From Vesta saturnalis (Eukaryota > Arthropoda > Insecta > Coleoptera > Lampyridae), in assembly GCA_036346205.1 (NCBI GenBank), contig JARFJB010001987.1, positions 678,501 to 742,500 of the forward strand: 64,000 bases of DNA. Direction: 5' to 3'. Within the stretch, counting starts at the first letter, position 1. Every line of letters begins with the position of its first letter. Made by a program: the position numbers and the translations under genes. Under the pieces are notes generated by a model. It made no database searches and was not told the DNA's origin. It worked only from the letters and a program-made list of their open reading frames with translations. Positions 1-15,644 of this stretch are shown here, piece after piece.

Positions 1-400
1 CATATCTCTGGGAATAGGCATAGAAGTTTCAGTTTTCCTATTTCTTTATAAAGCTCGTGCAAGAGTCGGTTTCTTTGGCAGGCATACCTTAACTCCATCT
101 GAGAGATTCTCTGTCACTTCAGCCATAGCTCACTTTAGTGTCATACCAGGATGGGCCATCAACTGTTTCATTTCAGCAATGGATTTGCTGGCCACGGGTT
201 GAAAAGGCGTAATGTCATGTGTGTGATCATTAGGATGTCGTACTATTCTAGTCCCTCTTGTAACAATAACTGACTTGAATTTTGCAGCTTGATGTTTTCT
301 ACAGCGCCAGTGTGTAACATTATCAGATGTCAACCGGTGTTTGATATATTCGTAGGACTGGTATATCAGTGTTTGACCTCCTCGAGATGTTGATCCAAAT
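1..400 (-). pseudogene. FLYWCH zinc-finger / MULE-type transposase fragment
   Basis: Reading the minus strand from about 395 to the left edge gives a FLYWCH-type zinc finger: a GGQTLIYQSYEY start, then a WRC motif (HWRCRKHQAAKF) and an HPNDHTHD segment that supplies the two final histidines. After the finger come a basic stretch and the segment ENLSDGVKVCLPKKPTL, a pattern I associate with FLYWCH proteins of Mutator-like (MULE) elements. One TGA stop at 130-132 interrupts the frame; reading through it continues the same protein. The second Cys of the finger appears replaced by Ala (RKHQAAKF). The gene runs off the left edge, so no DDE domain is seen. Family known, element class inferred. Confidence 0.6.
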
Positions 401-612
401 GAAAAAGTTTCATTTTTCTTCTTGATATTTTACACAAGCAACAATTTTTTTAAATTACAGTAAATACCTATGCTACAATAAGAATTATACTGAAAAAATT
501 GTAGATTATCATATAATTATCTAATTACATGTTGAGAAATCCATAAATTAATTCCTGAAAGTGTAATGGATTATTTACAAACCATCCGGGATTTAAATAA
601 TTAAAATTAAGT

Positions 613-690
613 AATGAACTGTCGCCGGGATGAAATGTCCGTCATGAGTTGTTGCGTGATGAAGTGTCGTGTGATGGGTTGTCGTGGAAC
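613..690. repeat. Short minisatellite, about 15-bp unit, 5 copies
   Basis: Five imperfect copies of a unit close to ATGAAGTGTCGTGTG lie head to tail. Copies differ at several positions. No coding content is seen. Confidence 0.6.
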
Positions 691-699
691 CGTTTTTGA

Positions 700-1060
700 T
701 GCAAATAAAATTTTGCACTTCCATAAGGAATAAGTTATTGCATCAACGAGGCTAACTTCACCCGCTGTGAACTTCTGTATAAATCATTTTGTTTAATTTA
801 ACAATTAAGCACCAATTATGCTCTGTTTTGAGCCGCCAAAAATTTTGCGCGCCCATAGAAAATACGTTATTGCAAAAAAATTACATCGACACAGTTAACT
901 TTATAGCCGTGAACTTCTGCATAAAAAATTTTTTTCTTGTTTATTGATGATTTATCCAAAAGCCGTGCTTATAGAATTTTTGGTACAAGTTATTTCCTAT
1001 TGGAGCGCAAAATGTAGTTTCAATGGTGCAAAATGGGGCATAATTGGCGCCTAATGTTTG
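700..1060. repeat. Dispersed GCGCC-rich repeat, two direct copies and one inverted copy
   Basis: Two direct copies (about 700-800 and 810-925) share AAAATTTTGC, ATAGAAAATA and GTGAACTTCTG blocks. A third copy at about 935-1060 is inverted, so 810-900 and 960-1060 can fold into a long hairpin. The same family recurs at 42425-42715, next to a truncated gypsy integrase. The unit is about 145 bp there. No protein is encoded. It could be a satellite or the subterminal part of a non-autonomous element. Confidence 0.6.
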
Positions 1061-1745
1061 AGTTATATTATTCAAAAATGACAGGGCTATCTTCGTACAC
1101 CTTTTGTAAACAAGGAAATTCCAAATTTCACCGCACCGTTTTATTTTTAAATACATAGATACAACACGGGGATAATATATAGATCAATACTATGCGACGG
1201 AAGTGTAAAAATGGTGACCATAGCGGTCGGATTAAATTAATCAAAAGCAAGTTTGAAGAATTGTTTTACAATTTAAACGATTTGGAACTTTAATAACGAT
1301 TAAACGTGATGCTTACAAAATACATGGAATCTGGTTCACTTTATATTAAATAATGAAGTAAATACGTGAAATAATTTGAAAAATTTTTAAAAATGCTACT
1401 TATGTTACCGTTCTCTCTGAAATAATGGCAAGTTACTGTTGAAAGCTAAAAATTTGTAATTTGTTCAATTTCTTTTGTTTGTACTTAAGTTTCATATTCA
1501 TGTGCACACGAAATTATTTGAATTTCATTAATTTTCTCACTAGTAGTTTTAGAAATGTTTCTAGGAGTGTTCAGATTTTTTATTTGCAGTTCCCAATACC
1601 ACCATCTCTAATTTATGCATCTATATGCAGTAATATTCCAAAATGCAAACAACTGGGATTATTTGGTTCATCTTAGTATAATACTTATGCAAGCGCCTTA
1701 TTTGCTAAAATCTATCAAATATTAAAAGACAAACATATCCCCATT
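1061..1745. other. AT-rich DNA without a recognised feature
   Basis: Only short random open frames are present. I see no repeat or coding signature here. Confidence 0.5.
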
Positions 1746-1749
1746 CTTA

Positions 1750-2945
1750 AATTTATATTCTATTACCTTACTTCGTGGAATTCCGTAATTGATCGCGCTA
1801 ATGTTTTAAATATAATTTTGCAATGTTTTATATAAATGTATTTCTCAACGCGTTTCAATACAACATGTATCATTATCAAGAGAAAATATCTACATAAAAT
1901 AATAAGTAGTTATAGTAACAAGTCATTAAGGGTAAAACAGCAAACTTGATGTAAACTCTATATTTAAAACGTCTGTTAAAGGTAAATCTATAAGATCAAC
2001 TTGTTTGTTAATTAAAAATATCGTCTGTCTATGTTTAGAAATTTCTGCTTACAAAACATCTAATTTGTCTTTTTTTATTACAAAACCATAAAAATTGAAT
2101 ATTGTTTTGTGAAGTGATGAGGTGATTATTTACTATTGAATGTTAGGCATAGTTTGGTTTGTCTGTATTTACATTTGTAACATCTAATGAGTTTTTTGTA
2201 TCTAATATTAAAGTTCCTAAGTGTTTGTACAATATAACAGAATTACTGGATGTGTAGCTCAGTTCATGAATACCTGACTTCAAAGATTTGAGAACATTGG
2301 TATTAGTTTTGAAAGGTAATCTCTACTGATTGTTCTTTTGCAATATGTGAGCTGCTTTTCTGATATTTTTCCAAAATATGAAATTTATAAGCGCATACAA
2401 TCTTGAGGAGGTAGAAAACATACTAGTAACATCAAAACTTACAAGTTTACTATGTACCGTTAATATTGTTTTGTAGTTTATTAATTAATTTTAAAGAATT
2501 CTCGATAGAATATTTTGATTTGTACTTCAAATCGTTAGTTATTAAAGGTTATTTTATTCGATGAACCACGATTAGGTGCTTCGATCTAAAAAACTACTGT
2601 TCTGTTTTGTAAAGCAAAATTTCGTTAATAACAAATTTACTAACTTTCTACATATAAGTTATCTTTTGAAATAATTATTAAAACGTTATCTTTATCTGAT
2701 TTAACAGAAATTAGATTACTTTTGCTAATTTTATTTTTAACTGATTTTAGTAAAGAATTGTAAGATTTTTTGTTGTAAGTTTTGTTATTTTTCAAAAAAA
2801 ACTGTTTAAGCAAATTAGCAATTTAAAATTTGGCATTATTACTATGACCATTTCTAAAATGCATTCTACTGCTAAAATCTGTTTAATTTTGTTAGTAAAT
2901 GTGGGAAAAGACAATTAATAAACGTTAGTTAAGATATTATTCTTC
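1750..2945 (-). mobile_element. Penelope-like retroelement copy A, decayed and internally deleted
   Basis: The minus strand holds relics of a Penelope-like element (PLE). At 2000-2380 the decayed GIY-YIG endonuclease region matches the copies at 37500-37990 and 61920-62400 block by block. At 2390-2860 the RT amino-terminal region matches copy B (3130-3610) in inverted orientation. The middle of RT seen in copy B is missing, so the copy is internally deleted. The 3' end carries a hammerhead-like hairpin (see separate entry). Stops and frameshifts are everywhere; nothing can be translated at length. Confidence 0.65.
1841..1887 (-). ncRNA. Hammerhead-like hairpin at a Penelope end (degenerate)
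   Basis: On the minus strand, stem I TTTCTC pairs with GAGAAA, enclosing TTGATAA, a GATACA/TGTATT stem, GAAA and CGCGTT. This is the order of a hammerhead core (CUGANGA, stem II, GAAA, short stem III, NUH). C3 is T and G8 is A, changes expected to abolish cleavage. PLEs are known to carry hammerhead motifs in their terminal regions. Confidence 0.45.
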
Positions 2946-2948
2946 TTT

Positions 2949-3042
2949 ATTCTTAAATTGAACATTTGATAAGTTTACGAATCGTGTGAAAATTGTAAGA
3001 ATTGTTCTGATTCGTAAACTGTTAAATGTTTAAATTAAGAAT
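2949..3042. repeat. Palindrome between two head-to-head Penelope copies
   Basis: Arms of about 34 nt (2949-2983 and 3009-3042) pair with few mismatches around a 25-nt loop. Copy A points left and copy B points right from this point, so the palindrome is the centre of a larger inverted arrangement. Confidence 0.75.
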
Positions 3043-3109
3043 AAAAAATTATAATTTCTTAACAAAGGTCGCCCTTTTCGTATATAAAGAGACTTTACCA
3101 GTTGGGTGC

Positions 3110-3835
3110 GAAACGCTCCTCATAAATGATCATAATAATTATGCCAAATTACAAATTGCTAATTTTCTTAAGGATTTTCTTTGAAAAAGGATAAAACCTA
3201 CCATAAATCTTACTATTATTTACTAAAATTAGATAAGTAAAATTAACAATAATAATTTAATTGCTCTTGCAGATATCGGTAACATTTTAGTAACTGTATG
3301 CAGATATTTAATAATTTTACTATTAACCAAAACTTAAGAATTTTAATTAGAGACCCTACAACAAAATTTAAAAAATGTGGAAAAAGTTTACAAAACTGCA
3401 ATTTTTACTTTATAGATTTAGAGAAAAAACAAATTTTAAATAAAAATCCACAAGCTCTAAAACTATACGGCCTCATAGAATTCCACTCTTTATTAAGAAT
3501 TCTTTAAAACTAATTAATCAACTAGAAAACACAATTATCACTACATAATAAACTTGTAAGTTTTGTTGTTACTATTATGTTTATTAAAGCACCTCCTCAA
3601 GAATGTATGCCTTAATTAAATAAATGTTTATTTAATAATAATGTTGATTTAGTTACAAGAATGCAGTTAATTGAATTATTTGATTTCTGTGTTAATCGCA
3701 ATTATTTCACATTCAATAATAAGATTTATTTACAAGAAAATGGTTTACCTATGGGCAATTCAATATGACCAATTTTGGCTCATATATTTATGGATAATTT
3801 AAAAGATTAAATATTTGAATAAATAGCAATATATG
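3110..3835 (+). pseudogene. Penelope-like reverse transcriptase, copy B
   Basis: An open stretch (3298-3507) gives the RT entry region: RDPTTKFKK, then FIDLEKKQILNKNPQALK and LYG, the usual approach to the LPKIHK motif. Past frameshifts, a second stretch reads LFDFCVNRNYFTFNNKIY then ENGLPMGNSI and AHIFMDN, which is the conserved GLPMG(N/S) motif of PLE RTs. The catalytic (Y)xDD region is not reached: the copy stops near 3830 where a mariner-type terminal repeat begins. Several stops, for instance in the codon after MGNSI. The 5' part is homologous to copy A in inverted orientation. Confidence 0.75.
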
Positions 3836-3879
3836 AAAAGTTGTAATTATGGGTTTTGTATTCATGGTAAAGAGATATA

Positions 3880-4450
3880 CAGGGTGTTCCGGGAATAATA
3901 CGCGCAACTTCGATAGATCCAATCATTTTAACACTAAACTTTCATATAAACGTAAGTCCAATAGTGCTTCATTTCCGAGATACAAGGTGTCAAAGTTACA
4001 TAAAAAATTTGATCCTTGAAATATCTCCAAAATGAAAAAGGTATTCTTCTTCACGCAAGGGGCAGTGCAGCCTTTTAATCCCTAATTTCTGCGCCAATGG
4101 AGTAAATTGAATTTTTTTATTAAAATACAAAACCTTTGTGTTTTTCAGATAGAAAAGGTGTACTTTATCAAATTCGATAGCTTTAACAGTTTCTAAAGTA
4201 TTTGCATTTGTATTTATTACCAACTGCTAAGGCCAGTTATTATTATTCTGTAGTATTTGGGAAACAACATCAAAACGTGAAAATCAGTGTTTCGGGAAGA
4301 ATACACGTAACTTCAGGAAATTATAGATCTAATCATTATAACCCAAAACTTTCATATAAACGTAACTCCAATAGTACTTGGTTTTCGAGACACTGGGTGT
4401 CAAAGCTAATAACCTCCTAAGCAGTTGGTAAATGCGAAATGCAAATACCT
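3880..4450. mobile_element. Relic of a CAGGGTG-ended mariner-like element
   Basis: A terminus CAGGGTGTTCCGGG sits after a TA dinucleotide at 3878. The first ~115 bp (3883-3997) recur as a direct copy at 4283-4410, and 4198-4228 recurs inverted at 4411-4447. No transposase is recognisable inside. The start sequence resembles those of the larger elements at 31668 and 61652 (reverse), so this is probably a deleted non-autonomous relative. Confidence 0.5.
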
Positions 4451-4587
4451 TAAAAAATTTATTGTATTTGAAAATTTTTTGTCATTTCCAGTCATTTTTG
4501 AAACGCTGACCTTCCAACCTACATGTACATATGTAGGTATAGAAGTGTATACAATCGAGAGTTTTTTCGCCAAGATCGATCATGATG

Positions 4588-4642
4588 TCTGTGTGTGTTC
4601 GTGTGCGTGTGCGTGTGCGTGTGCGTGTGCGTGTGCGTGCTC
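4588..4642. repeat. (GTGCGT)n microsatellite
   Basis: A run of GTGCGT hexamers. The ORFs of alternating Cys/Ala or Arg/Val/Thr through it are artefacts. It sits at the truncated end of the Tigger-like relic. Confidence 0.9.
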
Positions 4643-5230
4643 GTGCGCTTTGTTGTACTTCAGTGTGGTTTTCAAAATATTGCTCAACGTTCCTTTTATT
4701 AAAAACAGTCGCCCTGGCGAGGCTGGTATTCTCGGGCTTTCCATTTGTTAAATTCGGGTGTCTTTTGATGAACGTTCGCATCCAGTCCTTTCATGCCTTT
4801 TGGTTAATATCCAAGTCAAAGGATAAGACAGGGGAATACTGGTATGCTAATAATCTACAGGCAATAAATGTTAGGGCATACTGTATATCAGAAGACACGT
4901 TCAAATAATCAACCAATTGCTCTTCATGTTACATGTTAAATACTTGTCTGCAGCCGCACTTAAAAAAACGTTTCATGTTTTCAGCTTCTTCCCGCTCATT
5001 TTCCAGAATCATCATGAGTTTTATTTGCTAGGTTTAATCTTATCTTGTCATGCAATCTGGACTTTTTCACATCAAACTGTATAGCAGCTGAACGTATTCT
5101 ATTGTGAATCACCTCTTTTACGGCTTTGATAATTTGCTCTTCATTTATAGTGGCTCTATTCGTTTTTCTAACATAATTTCGTACCATCCAACTTTCAATT
5201 TTTTTAGCCACCAAGTTTCTTTTTTCACAA
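4642..5230 (-). pseudogene. pogo/Tigger-like transposase, amino-terminal DNA-binding half
   Basis: The minus strand first reads MVRNYVRKTNRA, then a psq-type helix-turn-helix ending in SAAIQFDVKKSRLHDKI (about 5195-5040). After frameshifts the CENP-B-type HTH follows: YALTFIACRLLAYQ, DWMRTFIKRHPNL and GKPENTSLARATVFNK. This domain order is that of pogo/Tigger/jerky transposases. The DDE catalytic domain is absent: the copy ends at the GTGCGT array. At least two frameshifts and several stops. A second, different Tigger-type relic lies at 62440-63850. Confidence 0.75.
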
Positions 5231-5700
5231 GTGGGGCCCAATGGGACGACGTTGACAAAGTCCGAAACTACACCCACTAGTGTTTTCCGAATGTGTCCCA
5301 CATATTAATATTTCAGTTAAATTATGGTACTATAAATTCAAGGTTAGTTTGCTAACGCTTTTGTACGTCAAATTATCCGCTAATAAGTTAGATTCTAGGG
5401 AGTATTTGTGGAATGATATTAAGTCCATAATAAAGGGTGTACATGCTTATGAATTAAATACTTACGTTACGACAAATAATTTTTTCACTACTACACAAAA
5501 TCAAGCACACCTTCAACCACGTAAGATTCGTTGTGAATTGGTGGTGCTGTCTACGACATTTTTACGCAACCTGAAATTTAGAATCAGTCTCAAACGCGGT
5601 AAATTTAAACTATTCGGAAGTGCCTCTTGTCCGAATGAACCCCACCTTCCCCTAATTGTGAGATGGAAGCACCGTCTCCCTTCAGGTAATAGTTTGCAAA
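5231..5700. other. Unassigned segment
   Basis: A 143-codon plus-strand frame spans 5280-5711 but shows no motif I recognise and overlaps the upstream end of the Tigger relic. I treat it as chance. Confidence 0.4.
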
Positions 5701-5704
5701 TAAA

Positions 5705-6065
5705 AAATTAATTGTAAAAATTGTGAACAAATATGTGTAGGGCAAACTAAACGATCTATCAAAATTTGCTTTAAAGGAAATTAAATTCATATTAAATACA
5801 GAGGCTCGGACAAGTCTACCGTAATCCTACATATGTTTAATAAAAGTCATGTAGCAGATAAGGTATATTTAATCAAACGACGATCAAGGTCCTTTAGGCT
5901 ACTCAAAACCTATTTAACTTTCACCTGAAAAGCCACGAAGCGTTACTCGCTGATGGTATGTATTAGAAATTTCTTTAGTTCCTCCTAGTCGAGCGCTGGT
6001 AATGATAGCTTAGCTTTTTACCGCGTTTGATGTTTTTTGTGTGGCACGTGGGTGTATATTGTTTA
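5705..6065 (+). pseudogene. Penelope-like GIY-YIG endonuclease end, copy C
   Basis: The plus strand reads KINCKNCEQICVGQTKRSI, the GIY-YIG core form of PLEs (CxxC then YxGQTxR), followed by HIKYRGSDKSTVILHMFN and SHVADKVYLIK. A stop follows an extra frame break. The downstream noncoding tail (5930-6065) is closely similar to that at 27960-28125, with a conserved small hairpin around CGAAGCGTT and a decayed hammerhead-like core at 5991-6030. It is a 3' end of a PLE, 5' truncated. Confidence 0.75.
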
Positions 6066-6700
6066 TTGCTTACATTGTAGTGATATCATATCATGCGATG
6101 ATTCACAAGTTTAAAGAAAAATTAAACAAACTAATTAGCAGTTGTCCAATTCGACTTAGGGATCTCTTGTGAGGTAGACTTCACATTATGTCATGTTAAT
6201 TTTCGTTAAGAATTCTTGTTCAAAGTTGTGTGGTTGAAATACCGAAACGGGACCATAGTGATCTTGAAAGTGTGGAAAAGGAAAGGAAACGTAGAAAATT
6301 TGATAAGTTAAAAATAAAAATAGAGGCTGTTCAAAAGAAATTATGAATTTCTCCTCCAATTCAGAACCAAAAATTCCTTTGTGAATTAATTAAATTTGGC
6401 GTAAGGCGTAAGGAGAGAGCCTAGTAAAGCCTAGTGATTTCTTTTAATGCACATTTATGAATAGCCACAATTATTTGTGAATTAATAAGTTTCGCGTAAG
6501 GCATTCTTTGAAATTGCTCCTTAAATCTTGAATATTAATGATTCTTCATTAAATTTTTGTTTTAAATGGTCAATCTAATCTATGTGATTTATTGTTTATA
6601 TTGATATAAAGGTATAATCCTATTTTTTTTGCCTTACAAAACTTACAAACCCCACGTTTGTAGATGTGGAAGTTCCACAAAACAGCTTATTGTGACCACA
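6066..6700. other. AT-rich DNA without a recognised feature
   Basis: No coding or repeat signature was recognised here. Short direct blocks (GGCGTAAGG at about 6398-6414, GCGTAAGGCATT near 6492) recur but do not define an element. Confidence 0.4.
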
Positions 6701-6729
6701 GCGGATGTTCATGTTGCTTCAAGTGATAT

Positions 6730-7130
6730 TAATTTAGTAATTAATGAACTCGGTTCCATTAATGACATAACGATAGTACAGAAAAGATTGCAACCGTTTT
6801 AAAAGGATATAAAGTAGGAGAGGATAAGTATTTATCAAAATAGGAAAATGAAATGGCTGCTGGGCTTATGGCGTTATATGACCCAATTACCGCACTGGCT
6901 TCAAATAAAATCTCTGCAAATAGAAATAACCAACTATTGAAGAAACTGGCTCATTTGACATAAATATTTGCAGACGTTTTCCACCAAATATCTCTTCATA
7001 GAAGATGTTTATTTAGTTCCTTTTTGAACACAAAAAGTGTTTGAAGAATCAAAAACTCTACAAATATGGGGAAAATTTATTAAAAAAGGTAAAACGGTCC
7101 CGAGCAGCAACGAGTGCCTCGTGAAAGATT
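6730..7130 (+). pseudogene. Possible DIRS-type gag fragment
   Basis: Frames joined across several stops read NLVINELGSINDI, then a block LMALYDPITALASNKI and NRNNQLLKKLAHLT, then FADVFHQISLHRRCLFSSFL. The pattern of a leucine-rich helix followed by DxxH...S..RR..(I/L) reminds me of gag proteins of DIRS-like tyrosine-recombinase retroelements. No recombinase or RT follows. The assignment is weak; it could also be another gag. Confidence 0.3.
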
Positions 7131-7439
7131 GGAGGCATTGTGAAACCAAAATAATCCACTCTTATGTATAATTTAAACTACCAAAGTCAATTCTACAAAT
7201 CTAAATTCAAACAAGACTTCATGGAATTCCAACTATACAAGTTTCAGTCAGTAGGAAATCAGAGGGAGGGAGGAGTGGATAGACAATAGAATATGTAGCA
7301 ACAAACGCAGAAGCGGGAGAAATCATTTGAGATGGCGTGGAGGAAGAAGCAACAGAGAAAGCCAAATTAAAAAGATGGAACGAAGATAGAATGGGTTGGA
7401 AGAAGTAGTGTGATACAGAATGTAAGGCTACCAAGAGGA

Positions 7440-7953
7440 AGGCAAGAAGAACACTAAGACCATGAAAAAAGGGAAGGCAGAAAAAGAAGAGTACAAAGAC
7501 GCATTAAGAAAACACATAGAAACGTGCGAGAGAAAAAATGGGAAAGAAAAAGAGGAGAAAATTAAAGAAATAAAAACGGAAGAAGAAAATATTTTAAAAA
7601 TATGAGGATACAGATAAAGGAATGGAAGACATACTTCAAGAAATTACTGGAAGGGGAACAGGGACAGAAGGGATAAGAAAAACAAGGAAAACAGGTATGT
7701 GAGGAGGAAGAAGTAATAAAAGAGGAGGAAGTGATTGAAGCAATAAAGAATGGAGTAATAATAAATAAAATATAGAGATACAGAGAGGAGAAGGTTTACT
7801 GGAGAGATGAAGGGAAGGACTAATATGCGCAGTACACAAAAATGGGACAAAAAACAAGTGGGAAATTGCAGAGGACTTACATTGTTAAATACGGCCTACA
7901 AAATATATGCGACAGTGGACGAAGGAAGGAAGAAGAGCGATAGATAACATATC

Positions 7954-8014
<61 letters not shown>

Positions 8015-8190
8015 TGACATACCTGGGATACACCGTGAGGCAAGACAACAAAGATGGGAAACATGTATTGGAAAAAGTGGAGGCAAGTGTGGAGTGTGGG
8101 AGAAGAATTGTTTAGGATGGAATTAGGAAAAAAGAAGCTTCTATTCGTTCAAAACAAAATCCAAAAGTTTAAAGTGCAAAAAAGATTTAA
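7440..8190 (+). pseudogene. Decayed non-LTR retrotransposon RT split by a (TA)n array
   Basis: The plus strand reads IKEWKTYFKKLLEGE followed by a Glu-rich stretch ending in EEVIEAIKN, then KMGQKTSGK and IVKYGLQNIC. These correspond to the LINE pattern of an acidic block, (K)KGD, NYRGI and LLNxAYKIYA before the RT core. Downstream of a (TA)n array the phrase ITYLGYTVRQDNKDGKHV matches the post-RT thumb region. The RT core itself (with FADD) is missing between the two pieces. Many stops. Confidence 0.55.
7957..8009. repeat. (TA)n array
   Basis: Uninterrupted TA repeat inside the decayed LINE, at the point where the RT core has been lost. Confidence 0.95.
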
Positions 8191-8284
8191 ATTTATATAG
8201 TTATGTCATAAATGGATTAGAGAAAAAAGGAGCTGTAGAACAGTGTACACATAGTGATAATGAATGTCTTATCATCATCACTTT

Positions 8285-8362
8285 TTAATAACACCCAGCT
8301 GAGCTCAGTTGGTTGTCCGCTATTCTGGCAAAGTAGAAGTCTTGTGTTGAAATCTCACTCGA
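8285..8362 (+). tRNA. tRNA-like relic (pseudogene)
   Basis: A box-A-like TGAGCTCAGTTGG is followed by an anticodon arm CTATT-CTGGCAA-AGTAG and a T-arm-like TTGTG-TTGAAAT-CTCAC. The anticodon would be GGC (Ala type). The anticodon loop closely resembles the cloverleaves at 25.7-26.6 kb. The acceptor stem does not pair and the T stem has two mismatches, so it is a pseudogene or SINE head. Confidence 0.35.
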
Positions 8363-8711
8363 AGTAGCCTTTAATTTAACTAAACATAATACTTTGCAAA
8401 TTTTTTGCCAAAATAAACGTCCAATTAAATACATTCATTTTTAGTGAAACAGTGGAATTTCACAAATTTATGACCAGAATGTTTAAACCATTGATGGTAA
8501 TTTCCAAAGAACAACGTTTACTAATAATCTTGTTCTACATCGCGCCATTTGAAGTGAACTGATGTCTGCTGTGCGATCTTTGTGTTAAGTATTCCTTCTC
8601 TGACTTTCACTTTCCCTCTTTCGTTATCTTACTTTTCTTTGTCCGTCTTGCTGGTTTTTCTGTGGATTTCATACGAGGTGTATTGTGTGTTGTATTTATA
8701 GAAAATCCTAT

Positions 8712-8738
8712 GTATATATATATATATATATATATATA
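8712..8738. repeat. (TA)n array abutting a mariner-like element
   Basis: The array ends in the TA that serves as target duplication for the element starting at 8739. Confidence 0.9.
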
Positions 8739-10537
8739 GAGTGTGAGGACACCCCCCCCCCTTTTACTTTTGAACGGTAACAGCTTTGATCGTGCAATTT
8801 GGTGTGTTACTATAAAAGTAAAAAAACATTTTTTGACGTAAAAATGACAGTTTGAAAATAGTAGCTGGGCGACATTTTGAATGTTTTCCTGATGGGAAGG
8901 GGGGTTGAGTATCACCTTATTTTAAACGTACTTTCATTCTTAAATCAACTTTCGAATTTTAAAACATTTGAATAACTCGTATTCGCGTAACGCCGTTCCG
9001 GTGATACAGTCAAGAACTGATTCTGAACATACTATAAAATGTGCGGTTAATCGTTCTTATGGTGTTTACACTCTGACATTTAGTTGTCAAATTACGAAAT
9101 GTATGAAAAATAACGAAAAACTAAACAACATTAAATTCTTATTTTAAAATATATTGGAAATGTACGCCTAGCATCTCTTGGCAAATAAACATTCGGTTGG
9201 AGAATGGTTCCCTAACGTTCTAGAAAATTTCTGGGGTTAGTTGTGCACAAACGTCAATGATACGTTGACGAAGTTCTTCCAAAGACTGCAGATTTGTTGT
9301 ATAAACTCGAAATTTAAGTAACCCCATAGAAAGTAATCTAGGGGTGAGAGATCCGGCGACTGCGCTGGCCACTTCGTACGACCCCGGCGACCAATCCACC
9401 TATGCGTACAAGTAATTTCTCACATCTCTAAAGTAATGCGGTGGGGCACCGTCTTGTTGGAAAATTAGGGCCATGCTGAATTCTTGGGGATTTTGGGTTA
9501 TAATGTTTTTAATTCGAGGTACATGGGACCCTACAATGTGATTGCCCAAAATACCCGCCCAAGCATTTAATTTTTGGGGAAACTGTATATGTACTTCACG
9601 AAATACATATGGATTTTCATCACTCCAGTATCTGCAATTTTCGAGTGTTAACACGTGCGTTCAGATAAAATGTCGCTAAAAAACACATTTTTTAAATAGT
9701 CAGGATTTCGTACGATCCTCACTGACATAATCTCGCAAAACTAGAGTCGCCTATCAGAATCATCTTCTGGAATTTATGAAGAGGTTGCATCGGATATGGA
9801 TGAAATTTATACTTTTTCAGAATTCACTTGACTGAAGAACAGGAAACATTACATGTACTGGTCACCGCCTTCGTACTTTGTTCAGGATTCACTACCATTT
9901 CAGCAATTATCTGTATTTTCACATTTTCTGCAATGTCTCACGGATCTTTGTCATATTTTACCGTCCCTATTGATCGAAATTGTGACAGTAAATTATAAAA
10001 AAATTTACATGTCAGTCGATGCGGAAAGCGTTCATTAAAGATGCGCACGGCAACATGGTGATTGCGATTAGCTTCACCAAATATGACAACTGCTTCAGTT
10101 TTTTCATTCAAAGAACAAGATATTTCTATTTTCGTACACTTTATAATTTGACAACTAAATGCCAGAGTCTAAAGACCATAGCAACAATCAACTGTCACAT
10201 TTTGTAGTACGTTCAGAATCAGTTCTTGAATATATCACCTTAACGGAGGATTGAAAACGGAATTGGGCGTCTCGCGAATATGAGTTATTTAAATGTTTTC
10301 AAATTCATCGGCTGATTTAATAATGAAATTACCTTTAAAATGAGGTGTCACTCGACCCCCCTCCCCATAAGAACAAAAACTTCCAAATGTCGCCTAGCTG
10401 TCATTTTGAATCTTTCGGCACTCATTTTCACGTCAAAAAGTAGTTCTTTTACTTTTATAATAGCACACCAAATTGGACGATAAAATCTGTTACCATCCAA
10501 AAATTACAAGAGAGTGACGGACTTTTTGTCCTCGCCG
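8739..10537 (-). mobile_element. DD41D mariner-like element with ~0.38-kb TIRs
   Basis: The first ~375 bp (8739-9115) are inverted at 10139-10537 with roughly 75-80% identity by eye. Outer tips are GAGTGTGAGGAC and, reversed, CGGCGAGGAC. TA dinucleotides flank both ends. The left side abuts (TA)n and the right abuts a long (GT)n. The transposase lies between the TIRs on the minus strand. Long TIRs are atypical for mariner elements, which usually have ~30 bp. Confidence 0.8.
9160..10125 (-). pseudogene. Tc1/mariner transposase (DUF4817 plus DDE_3), broken
   Basis: Order on the minus strand: an N-terminal HTH region with VAVRIFNERFPHRL (DUF4817 type); then a linker; then CRYWSDENPYVFREV; then IFQQDGAPPHYFRDV with the second catalytic Asp; then, after a frameshift near 9400, WIGRRGRTKWPAQSPDLSPLDYFLWG with the third Asp; and a C-terminal HFQYILK end. 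The pattern fits the DD41D group (rosa-like), although the indel prevents an exact count here. At least three frame breaks and an in-frame TAG near 9220. Not functional. Confidence 0.75.
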
Positions 10538-15455
<4,918 letters not shown>

Positions 15456-15463
15456 ATAACGTT

Positions 15464-15637
15464 TCAATAACAATTACAGTTATCTGCTTCGGTAAACGAT
15501 AATTGTTTTTGAAAATTATTTAGGATGTTAAAATTACTTAAGATATTTAGTTTTTGGCTATGAAATGGTATATTTTTTATTAATTTTTTACAAATTTAAA
15601 TGTTTCGATAACAATTACAGCTATCTTCTTTAGAATC
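15464..15637 (-). repeat. Two GAAAC-ending hairpins of Penelope type
   Basis: Two copies (15464-15495 and 15600-15637) read on the minus strand as GAAGATA/GCAGATA, ACTGTAATTGTTAT, then GAAAC. ATAAC and GTTAT form the stem. A third partial copy is at 61800-61825. The order resembles hammerhead-like PLE ends (CTGA..., hairpin, GAAAC). Confidence 0.4.
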
Positions 15638-15644
15638 CTAAGGA

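Noticed and set aside
2250..2330. tRNA-like GTAGCTCAG near 2251
   Set aside because: The segment is colinear with the Penelope GIY-YIG region at 37730-37800; no cloverleaf can be formed.
5280..5711. 143-codon plus-strand frame
   Set aside because: Overlaps the Tigger relic on the other strand and shows no motif.
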